NCBI GenBank assembly: GCA_002751075.1
Contig: NAOQ01000003.1
Location: forward strand, 394,851-422,318
DNA: 27,468 nucleotides
Direction: 5' to 3'
Source of the DNA: Ichthyophonus hoferi
Lineage: Eukaryota > Opisthokonta > Ichthyosporea > Ichthyophonida > Ichthyophonidae
The notes below the pieces were generated by a model. It was not told where the DNA came from. It did not search any database and was given only the letters and a program-made list of their open reading frames with translations. This document shows, in pieces, positions 1 through 10,600 of this stretch (the first letter of the stretch is position 1; every line of letters begins with the position of its first letter). The position numbers and the translations under genes are program-made.

Positions 1-254
1 GAGTACAAAAATGCTAAGACACATTTTTATTATTAAACAAATTAGTAGGACTTGCCAAAGGCAAGATGCCTAAGCCATGTGCTATCTGGAACCAAAACAT
101 ATAATCTAAAAAGGCTTATTATACAGTACCAAGCGGATCATGAAATGATTTGGACGAGACTAGTTGATTAAATCGCCATTCAACCAACTAATCTTGTTCT
201 TAATTAGATAAATTGATTTTTCAATATATAGAATGTGAATGTGAACACTTACAT

Positions 255-700
255 TAATAAAATTAGTTAAAGAAACATTCATATGAGAACACAGCATATT
301 AGATTATTGAGACAAGACCAAATAATTCTAGTGGGCCTCAGTGATCTGCTATGAATTGCATTGGCTAATAAGGATCTTTACGATAGGTCCCATTGACATT
401 AACCAACACAGCTATGATTGACACCTGCAATAAACGGATGTTGTGGAAAGAATAAAAGGAACAAAAACTCCTAATAATAAGCATGAGTAATGACGTTTCA
501 ACCATTATAAAACAAAGCGTTGCATTTCTTATACATTATCATTATCTTACTGATTAGAAGATACTTGGCCTGTATTCTATAATCATCGTATCTTTATTAT
601 AATGTCTAGTTCTCTACTAACACTTGAAAAAAAGCGTTTGTGTTCTGAGAACATTCCTCCTACCAATAATACTGAGAATTGCTTAATCATTTTCGTGTTC
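255..700 (+). repeat. Dispersed direct repeat, copy A
   Basis: This segment resembles 4510-4965 in the same orientation about 4.25 kb away. The best block pairs 301-360 with 4557-4614: both carry a TTAT(T/C)GAGA(C/T)AAGA core, then CTAGTGGG, then TGATCT, then an ATT(G/A)GC(T/C)AATAAG motif. I judge that block at roughly three quarters identity by eye. The similarity continues more weakly to around 700. The edges are not sharp and no coding content was recognised. It may be a decayed interspersed element or a segmental duplicate. Confidence 0.5.
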
Positions 701-1156
701 AACAATACCCATTGTATACACATAAACGTAACGCCTCTCGCTGATCGCACACACTGTGCTATAAGCACTATCACACTCAAAGAAACTCAAGTGTAAATTC
801 CTTCCTCAGTAATAGCTGAGTATAACTGCAATAAATATCTAGAGGTAGAGCTAACATATACATTTTCTTTTACGTTGCCTTCTATTACAAGTGGACCAGA
901 GTTGAAAACTGTCTCCAAAGCTAGCCCAGTGAAGAATCCTTCTAAAAAGACTTAATCATCAGTTGCAGATTACTATAGGGTTGCAAACCAAAACTACTAT
1001 AAATACCATACAACTATTGTATATTTTCATATTTCTTTTTAACTACTACTAAATGATAGGACATGTAATTATGTTATATTACGATTCCTATCATATGCGT
1101 ATTATAATGTGGTTCTATTAGCCTTATCCAAGAAGTCGTCTTTACATTGCCGATAT

Positions 1157-1239
1157 TTATTCTGCTTGATCAACATCAGATTCAAGTAGTTGGTCTTCTA
1201 GTAAAGTATCTGGATTATTTACTTCAACTTCTTTAATAA
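1157..1239 (-). other. Coding-like island, possible terminal exon
   Basis: On the minus strand an acceptor-like CTATAG is followed by a 27-codon open stretch, rich in Glu, Asp and Leu, that ends in TAA at 1159-1157; its last residues read DVDQAE. The acidic composition and splice-like edge look like a protein C terminus. An open stretch of this length is not rare by chance, and no matching upstream exon was found, so the call is weak. Confidence 0.2.
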
Positions 1240-2859
1240 CTATAGATATAATATGGAAAACACAAAGAACATAAGTTAGATTTTGGAATATAACTTTCTA
1301 TAACTAGTATAATACTATATATTTTTATATGACTAAACAGCAAATATTGACAACCGAAAACAGTGTCTTTGTTATTGTATGAAGCCTTATATTTATGCTT
1401 ATTTTGCTCAAAAGCCGGTTTTGAAAAAGTTTGTTTCAATGAATATAAATTTACCAACGAGCCAATGTTTAAAGACCTAATGGGCTCTTGAATGCTAAAT
1501 GTAATTGTCCTCGCCCATTGTAGACTCGTTTTCCAAATTCGTTTCTGATACTAACTCTATGTCAGTGGAAAATAATTCCTCTACACTGGGCGTCGACATT
1601 GAGGTTTAGACCAAAAGAAATTTGCGGAATGTGGTTGTTTTCCAGCTCGGGACGGTCTGACATGTTGGTGTCCCGTTTGACCCACTTGAATCAGTAGATA
1701 TAACTACTTCTTTTTTTTTATCTACTCTCAAGTACCAAAGGATAATCTTAGGAGCTAAAGGAAAAGTGCAGTTAGAACTCTTTCTGGTTAAGGTTTTGTA
1801 TAGTGTTATACTAATAATAAAAGCAATAACCAATACTCAACCCAAGATGTGGAAGATTTATTCATTAGTTCAGGTCCTTGATAATGGGCTGCGTTGGCAT
1901 TATATAGTTTCCGCCGACCGGCTGACCTGACAATATACTTACTAAGGTTCTAGAAAATTAGTTAAACATTGGGCTTATGCCAAAATACTCGTGCAGGAAT
2001 GTGTTGTACTTAAATGTAGTACCTCGCATTATATTTGCCTATGTAAAAGTGTAAAGTATTGGATCTATGGAAAAATTGATGAACAATGACTTGAATCTCG
2101 GACCAATCGGTTTACTATTGTAATTAATTATACCGAGATCAAATTTATCGGATAAAAATATATAGTTAAAAGTATTGTACTGCTAGTTGTCCAATGAGCC
2201 TTAACTCAAAGTAATTAAAGGTGGATAAAATTAAACAATAAAATAAAGGAGTGCGAGGTTAGTAACTCAGTATTTCACACAAATAATAATTAAAAATAAA
2301 CAACTAATTACTAGCCTATCATAACAACACTAATACAATCAGTTCTATTCAATCCAAATAGACTAAGCAGTAAATGTGTGATACCTATATAGTATGTGAA
2401 GCGTTTTATATAATTAGTGTTATGCTATTCAATGATTGATTGAATTATTTGCCTTGTAGCGCTAAGCTCCGAACCTATAGGAAATATTGATTATTCACAA
2501 AGAATTACTAAAAAAACTGAAATGGGAAGGAGCGTCTTTTCTTTTCAGTAATAAGTGATTATAATAACTATAAATAAAAAAGAAAGAACTCTACAAGGGC
2601 AGTGAATAGTTTGGTTCCAACATATAATATATGTAACGGTATATTATACAATCTAGATATGATATACATTATATGATTGTCGCGTCGTTTGAGTCAGCAT
2701 ATTAGCATAGTAACCAATGGTTCATATCTTCTCAATGCAAAACGGCATAATCATATGTTTCTTATTTTTAAACTTATTAGTGAAGAAAATACATGTATTG
2801 GAAAAAAAAATGGCATATGTTGTACTGAATTCTACTTGATGTACAGTATTCCTGATCTC

Positions 2860-2985
2860 TTCTTGTTGATCCATATAATTATCAATGGGTAAGAGGGAAG
2901 CTAAAGCCTTTGAGAGTTCTGCATGTAGTACATAGAATTGTTTCAAATTCAGAGTCATCTTAAACCTCCTATTCTGCAACTTCCA
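2860..2985 (-). other. Coding-like island, unassigned
   Basis: On the minus strand an acceptor-like TTGCAG is followed by an open stretch beginning NRRFKMTLNLKQFYVLHAEL and continuing with a Leu/Ala-rich segment and a Glu/Gln-rich one, before GT dinucleotides that could act as donors. The Leu-rich pattern faintly recalls the C-terminal part of a COMM domain, but the residues run on past the place where that domain normally ends. No flanking exon supports a gene model. Confidence 0.2.
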
Positions 2986-3265
2986 ACGAGTAGTAACTAT
3001 GATATAAACCATTACAATTGTAGATGGGTACTATACAGGTACCTTCTAATGATTCACTTGTACCCGGGCTTGACTAGTTAATCTTTTAGTAAATAATTCG
3101 GATGTTACATTTCTACCACTTCAGTATCAAAAAACATAATGTAAATAAAAAATAAAACAAGTAAGATATATTTTCGGGAAGACCTTTAGCATATATATTG
3201 ACGACTGACAGCGGTAATAGTAACAGTACCTTTATTGCTGTTTTGTGAACTTATTATATATGTAA

Positions 3266-3365
3266 TGGGAAAAGCCAATAGATATGTGTAAAGTTCTAAT
3301 TGGTTTGTGGTGAAATGGGAAGCACTAATAGCTATGTGTAAATTTATGATTGGTTGGTGATATAA
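3266..3365 (+). repeat. Two-unit tandem repeat of about 50 bp
   Basis: Two adjacent diverged units, each starting near TGGGAA, carry AGC(C/A)(A/C)TAATAG-like sequence, TATGTGTAAA and then ATTGGTT(T)G(T/G)GGTGA. Non-coding as far as can be seen. Confidence 0.6.
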
Positions 3366-4509
3366 GGAAATATTTGATTTGACCACTTGACCATAGACAA
3401 GTAGTTTGAATAACAACTTCCAATTGGCCTTAATTTGTAACTACAAATGAATAATAATAAAAAGGTGATAACAGTAAGAACGAACAGTATGTCTAAATGT
3501 GATGAAGAACTTAGTTCCAACATTATGGAATAATATAAGACCATAGTTGATATGGTTATATATATATATGCTAGTGTGTATGATAATACGATAGTATCCG
3601 TACATATACTTCTATCTCAAAAGGTAAGCATGTACTTGTCACAGCTTATTTCTATACTCCCATATAGTCACAATTTATATGCACTCTATTACAATGTTTG
3701 TACTTAAGCAGCTTTCTTACCAGATACTTTCTAGTTTACAAATCGTGACCATACAGCCCTTTATAGAAGATATCAATAACTACACAGGACAATTTCTTTC
3801 ATAGAACTTAAATGTCCAATTTGCTTACACACAGTATAATTATATAGAAGTGGTTGATTATAGTTTATTTTTTAGGATTATAAATAACTAGATAGAGGAT
3901 ATTGAAGATAGCGGCGGCTATTTTGTATCAATGGTAAAGCCGCTATAGATCTATTGGTTTATGTTAAGTGTGAATGTCGAATTAATTTAGCAATTAATTT
4001 CAATAGTTTTTAAGAAATTGAATGCCTTTATTTTATTCGCACAATTCTTACGAAACATTTCCTCATCGGTGAGGGTTTTATTCAGCACTCCTCGAATTAG
4101 TTTCTGCTGAATTACCATTAGTTTATTAATTCATGGTGGCTGATTCTAGCATTAATTGATAAAAGGAGTGGGCAAGTCTGCAATCGGCCTCTTATGATTT
4201 GAATGATAATAGTGATATTAATTTATTGGCCAAAGTTATAGTTTATCAAATATAATTTTGATTCAAGCATAGATATAATTGGATCAACGTTTAGTTTATA
4301 AACCTTGCATCCAATCATATTTCTATGGTGCTATTTTGATCTAGTAATAACCGAATAGGAAACTACAAAAGGATTCAAAGAATAATTACTCAAGTGTTGC
4401 ATTACCAATAATTGCCTGATTAATAACACAAGGAAAAAATAATAAAGGTTTTGCTACAGAATCATTAACTCCGAATGAACACGTAGTTCAAACTGATCGG
4501 TCGATACCT

Positions 4510-4965
4510 AGTTTGAATTAGCTAATGAACCATTTAAATAAGGAAGTACTAGTATAACCTTATCGAGATAAGATCAGACATTCCTAGTGGGTCTGTGATC
4601 TCTCGTAAGGTGTATTAGCCAATAAGAATAATTATAAATAGTCTCATTTAGGTTATTGAACCAAGCTATATGGGTGTTAACTAACATTGGCACGCACGAT
4701 AAAACGAAGTGAAAAGGAAAACCAAAATCAATAATAAAGGACCCGCTAACACATATGCGGTAACAGTAGCGAAAATACGGAAGCACTCGTAACAAACGCA
4801 AGACTTTCCATTTAATCAAATGTACGTAATAATGACATCGACATTGTAGTGTCTAGACTGGCACTCGTATGCAATAATCAGTGTCCAGATCTCTCGTTCG
4901 CTCAGAATTCAGAGAACTGCCTACTAACATTAAATAATTACAACAATTATTTACATTGTAATATA
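4510..4965 (+). repeat. Dispersed direct repeat, copy B
   Basis: Partner of the segment at 255-700. Shared landmarks include CTAGTGGG at 4584-4591, an AATAAG motif near 4620, an AATAATAA tract near 4727, a GTCTAG motif near 4851 and TTC(A)GAGAAC near 4908. The offset drifts between about 4248 and 4271 because of small indels, as expected for old copies. Which event made the pair cannot be told from one window. Confidence 0.5.
4686..4811 (-). other. Coding-like island with Cys pair and hydrophobic segment
   Basis: One minus-strand frame reads a Cys-rich start (SCVCYEC), then about 25 mostly hydrophobic residues including VLAGPLLLILVFLF, then FYRACQ, and stops at a donor-like GTTAGT. It would fit an exon with one membrane segment. 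It overlaps dispersed repeat copy B and no neighbouring exon could be joined, so it may be chance. Confidence 0.15.
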
Positions 4966-5532
4966 GCACCCCTTAATAATCGGTCTCTTTCTGCAATTTC
5001 CACATGAACACCTAAGCGAACCAAAGCATCGTTTCACTTTGAATTCGAACAGAGGTATACTTACTACAGCCAGTTACCTAGAGAGTTGTTATACGTGCCT
5101 TCTTTATAACATCTACCACAGCAACTGACCCTTAAGGACAGATCAAATTAAGTGACTATTACTACCGGTGGTCCAACAAAATTAACAACTATACGATCGA
5201 TATTCAATTGGAGATTCCGAAAGCTGTGAGCAAGTCGCTCGAACTACCACAGATTCTTACTGGTTTTAAAAATACATACGTTATCATTTTATTATTGAAA
5301 TATATATATATGTGTGTATGTACTTGGTTTGCTTGAACTTACTGCTTTGAAGCCAGTTTATTATTCTAAACTATATCATAACTAGTGAATCTATCCCCAT
5401 CTTTATTCGAAGTATATACCTATTAGAAATTCTCGGTATTGGGTCAGACCCATAATACAATGCAATTAAATACATCGTATTGAAATATTATGGCGATGTG
5501 TGTTTAAATGTATTTATTATAAGGATAATATA

Positions 5533-5562
5533 AATAATAATAATAATAATAATAGTAATAAT
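5533..5562 (+). repeat. (AAT)n microsatellite
   Basis: About nine AAT units, slightly interrupted, in the 3' flank of the Reeler gene. Confidence 0.9.
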
Positions 5563-5706
5563 GATGAAAATATTTATAATAAAAGCAATGGCATACGCGA
5601 TAAACTAAAAAGGAAGGTAAGTTTTGGTTATTATTAATAGTATATGGGAAAATACCCTAATGTCCCTCGTTTATTGCCCTTTATGATTCATCCTGACCTT
5701 GTATCT

Positions 5707-7610
5707 TTATTCAATTTTACGCCACACAAACCTCCTTCGTCTACGACGGTCTAAGCAGAATCCATTCTTGTCGCAACCCCTCTCATTCAATCCTATAATA
5801 TCAAACCCTTCCCTATCATACCCATACTTATTGTATCCTTCATGATTGTATCCTTCCCTATCATATCCTGTGTCATTATATCCACTTTCATCATAGCCCT
5901 CTCTGTCAAACCCAGCTTCGTCATACCCCTCCTTTGTATATCCCTCCCGATCGTATCCTTCAATGTCATATCCCTGCTGATCGTACCCATCAATGTCATA
6001 TCCCTCCCGATCGTACCCATCAATGTCATATCCCTCCCTATTATATCCATCAGTATTATACCCATATTCCTCAATATTATATATATCCGTCATAATTTGT
6101 GTTGCCAGTACAGGCACCTCTTGGTCAGCCACACTTGTAGCCACTATATCTGTCTTAAAGGTCTCCTGTACTTCACTCCCATCTCCGATTGGCATGGCAA
6201 CAGTGGTAGTTGGTAGTGTTGACCATAAATCTTTCATACTGCTTGTCTCCAGTGCAATCATCACCTTGTCATCTACACGTGTAGCAACTGATTCTATTTT
6301 AAAGGTCTCCTCTACTCCACTCTCATCTCCGATTGGCATGACAACAGTGGTGCTTGGTAGTGTTGGCCATGAATCTAGCATCGGGTTCAAGTCTAGTATA
6401 TTGTCCGTAGGTATTGCAGTGTGTATATTAACATAGGGGGTAGTAATTGGTTTAGTAAGCGTGTTAGCTGCATTAATTGGTACAGTAAATGTATTAGTGA
6501 TGGAGATTGGTTCAGTAAAGGTATTAGGTGCGGTATTGGGTGCGGTAAATGTATTAGTGATAGGGATTGTTTCAGTAAAAGTATTAGGTGCAGAAATTGG
6601 TGCAGTAAAGGTATTGGGGGGAATGATGGGTATAGTAAAGGCACTAGGGCTAGAGGTAAAATTGGGTATGCCCATTTCGTTTGCCGTAGCTGCTTCACCA
6701 GTGCTCTCTGCTGGGATAGTAGTGTCAACGGCACTTCTAGTATCATTATCCACGGGTATTGTAATTATGGTTGTGGTTGACAAGGCACCTTCTGTGGTCG
6801 CGGTTTCTTCAGGTATAGCTATAGCAACCGTTGTCATAGCTGATATGATAGAAGATTCCATAGCAGCATCGGAGGATGAATCCAACCCCATAGTTTCAAT
6901 AGGAAGTATAGTTGACAGGGCCAATTGTGTGGGCGCTATGGGAGCTAAGGGTAGTAAGCTGATGTCTACAGGGATGCCAAGATCCGTCTTTAATACATTA
7001 GATTCCATGACAATATCGGCCTCAGTCTGTGCAAAGTCAAACACGGATTCTACATTCTCCGTGGGACTTAGCCCATCTGTAGTCATCGCTTCTTTGTTTT
7101 GGATAGGTGGGAAGTCAAGGTCCACGGGCTGCATGGGGTCTTCCATATCTCCTATGAAGTCAAGGTCTGGAAGGGCTAGCTCATCAGGGACACCTATACC
7201 ATCTTCCTCAATTGGAAGCTCACCACCATTAACCTCTTCTAAAGGTCCCATAGGTTCTTCAATATTTGGCAGTTCTAAGTCTTCAAGGCCATCTAAACCT
7301 TCTAAACCAGCTTCATCACCAGCAGTTCCATTTTCACTTTCAAGTGGTGTTAGCTCAGCACCTTGTAATTGGGCTGCTTCGGGAATCTCTACAAAATTAG
7401 GATCAAATGGGAGTTTAGGATCAATAATATCATCAAGTGGTATTTCAGAATCCAACAGTCCCTCATCTATAAAAGGCTTTGATTCCAGTTCTTCTACAAC
7501 AGTATTAATATCCTCATCAGGCAGAAGCCCATTGTTGACCAAGGTATTAGCATTATCTGTATTGGTAGAATCAGTAGGAACTGTTAGGCTCTCAGATTGG
7601 CCCACCTCAA
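5707..7610 (-). CDS. Reeler gene exon 5: acidic stalk, repeats and Arg-rich tail
   Basis: A long terminal exon of 633 full codons plus a TAA stop at 5709-5707, from a CTTGCAG acceptor. The first 200 residues are very acidic and rich in Pro and Leu; a Ser/Thr/Ala/Pro part follows, then decapeptide, 48-residue and pentapeptide repeats, and a basic end. Codons upstream of 7610 are intron: the AG acceptor fits the phase left by exon 4. An AATAAA on the minus strand at 5711-5706 overlaps the stop codon; further AATAAA-like sites lie just downstream. Confidence 0.87.
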
Positions 7611-10600
7611 CTGCAAGATATGACATGAGGTGTGTCAGACACACCTCATGCCTGCTACATTATATTACAGGATATTTCATAAAATTTCAATTATACTGTA
7701 TACTGTATAAAGAATGGTAATATACTATTATACTACTTTATTTATGACAACACGTTGACAATGCAACGTCCTACTTTTCAGAACTCTTACCTGACGTATT
7801 TTGAGGTGGTATGAAGTGTGGAAGACATAAACTTTGTTCCTCAAACTTATGCTAGGAGGCTGGTGATTATACAATCGGCATACGTTATAATAAAACCCAT
7901 GACATAATTGTCTTATTAATACCACGGCTATCTATTTAGTAAACACAAAGAACACAATGATTCTACATATAATAGTTATTGTATGCACATCCGTTGTATT
8001 ATTAAACACTAACCGCACTCTCTCCCTTCTAGGAAATCAACAATTACCTGGATCCTGTTTATCAAAATCATTAAAATTATCAGTGTTGACTTCATCCAGT
8101 TCCTCCCCATCCCCCTCTACCTGTACAGGTTGTACGTTAAAGTCAGCGTCATCCATTACAGAGTCTGTTGCCATTGGGGCCTGAGGACCCTGGGGACCCT
8201 CAGCAGAGCTTTTCGTTGGCCAAGGATTTACTAATGCAGATAGATCTGGTTCCACTGGTATACCTTCATTATTATTATTATTATTATTATTAACATCCTC
8301 TAGATCCTCTAGATCTTCAAGATCTTCAAATGCCATCTCATCATCAAGGGAGGGTGGATCAATGTCGTCCAGGATTTGAGGGGACAAAGGTTTGGCCAAT
8401 GACGTCATGGCTGGTTCAATGTCTCCTGGTGATGTTGTTGATGATGAATGGCCCTGGGTCAGGGCTGGTATAACAAGAGGATTAGCTAAATATTATGTTA
8501 TTATATCATATCATACCGTACCATGCCATGCCATACTACATACATATGTATCCGTGTGAAGAATTCCTGTTAGATACATATGCATACGTGTCTTGCATGG
8601 TGTCGTATGTGCACACATTCTCAAAATTGAGGGCTGGTATACCGAAGATTTAAAAAAGGCCATACCTTTAAAAATTAATGGGATCTTAGCCTGGTACACC
8701 GTGTCTCCTCCTGGAGTGTTGTCACTGTTGGAGTCCACAACTAATCGCAGAATACAAAGTAAGAAATATTGGCAATACATGCTGTGATCATATAACCACT
8801 TGCTGAAAATACCAAAGTCCTTATATAATGTAACATAATATAAGGTAATATATTTTTATATAAAAATATATCTATTATCTATTTATTTGTTAGAAAGTAC
8901 TCTGTAAAACATATACCCACGCCATATACATTAAAAACTGAAAGTATTATGATTATAATTTAATAACAGATATATCTATATATACATATATTTAGGCACG
9001 TGCCTAAATAGAAACAAAATATTCATATATGCGCTTACGAATACATGATAAATGGATAGATGTGTCTATATAGATATGCATATATGGAAGTAACCCTGTA
9101 TCATACTAATGACAACTACCAGTACCCTATTATATTGTACTGTATTCTATTATACTATATGTTTATCTATGTAAATGTAAATTTCCCTACATATATATAC
9201 ATATACACATTAAGTAATATTTTATTTTCAATGACTAATATATAGAGTTCAAGATTTCTGTAATTTTCTAACTACGTCCTTTCATGTAAACTGGACTCTG
9301 GACTCAAGCAATAGCAAATGCTACTATATATAGTTGAAGCAGGAAACGTTGCATTTTATGTCTTGACAGCAGATTTAGCTTCTTGCTATTCTCCTTACTA
9401 TCATATTGTAATACTATCCTACCTACTATGATATTGTAATACTGTCTTATTATAATACCATCCTAGATACTAGCCTACCTACTAACCTACCTATTATGAT
9501 ACTATCCTCCTTTCTATCATACTATCATACCCTCATATTATCCCACTTTCTATCATACTATTCAACCTATCATCCTACCTGAACCCTAATCTACTTTCAT
9601 ACCATCCTATTTACTATAATACCATCATAATATCCCACCTACTATCTTACCTACTATCCAGCTATTATTATACTACTAACTATACTACCTACTATCCGAT
9701 CTACTATTATACAATCATAATATCTTACGTAATATCTTAACTACTATCATACTATCATACTATCATATTATGCTATCTTCTATCATACTATCATACTATC
9801 CTACCTACTATATTACCTATTATGCTACCTTCTATGACACTATCATGCTATCTTGCCTACTATATTATCTATTATGTTACCTACTATACTACCTACTATC
9901 CTATTATCCTATTATCTTACTATCATACTATCATACTATCATACGGACTTTTTTTGTAAAGGAAAATAGCAATTAAACACTAAGAATTATTAATGGGTAT
10001 CACTAACATGGTCAATTGAAAATAAGCTGACAGTTATTTCTATAATTTAGCATAGCTGGAGGATGTTTGCATACAGTGTTTAATCATAATGATTAATGGC
10101 AGTAATTAAATATAATTATAGCACGTCGCAAAAAATGATAACTATAAATGATATAAGAATTAATAATTATCAAGAATGATATAGTAAGCAATAATAAAAA
10201 TCAACTGTACTAACTTGTACCATTAAATTAGCCATTGATCATATCCATACCTAAAAATTTAATCCAATCAGATTACTGCTACGCTGTATTCGGGTAAGTA
10301 CAAAATATTATATTTATTCGTTAGTTTAACCTAATGTTAATTTATACCCTTGCCCAATGCACTCAGTAGGTATTTTAAAGCAATTAAGCTTGTATTTAAA
10401 CTACAATACCTTAAATGACCCAGTAGTTTGGTTTAAACATATATACAATGGCTCTCAATGCATAATTAACTAAAATAATTATCAGAATATAGATAAATAT
10501 AATGATATACATACATATATATATATATAGTATATTATATCTATATTATAAGATAGTTGTCAATGTGCAAAAAAAATGAACCTCCCTCAGTCTATACATC

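Larger units (their letters stand above)
1..5706. other. AT-rich region without a recognised gene
   Basis: No reading frame here could be assigned to a family. The texture differs from the rest of the window: mostly non-repetitive AT-rich sequence with few pentamer tandem repeats. It contains a pair of diverged direct repeats (about 255-700 and 4510-4965), a two-unit tandem repeat near 3266-3365, an (AAT)n tract near 5533-5562, and several short coding-like islands on the minus strand (near 1157-1239, 1495-1599, 2860-2985, 4000-4130, 4686-4811 and 5165-5245). None of the islands could be joined into a convincing gene. The stretch just left of 5707 is 3' flank of the Reeler gene. Confidence 0.6.

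Noticed and set aside
2722-3012. 96-codon minus-strand frame with a faint COMM-like pattern
   Set aside because: The family pattern is too weak, the frame continues past the normal end of the domain, and no partner exon fits. Kept only as a coding-like island.
4574-4819. 81-codon minus-strand open frame
   Set aside because: No recognisable family, inside a dispersed repeat copy, and a different frame of the same DNA looks equally protein-like.
5793-6436. Other open frames over the GYD array on both strands
   Set aside because: A 15-bp repeat keeps its other frames free of stops too; they are shadows of the repeat.
6461-7720. Open frame of about 419 codons on the plus strand
   Set aside because: It lies antisense to Reeler exon 5. 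The minus-strand frame has the splice phase, repeats and continuity with the Reeler exons; the plus-strand frame stays open only because of codon composition there.
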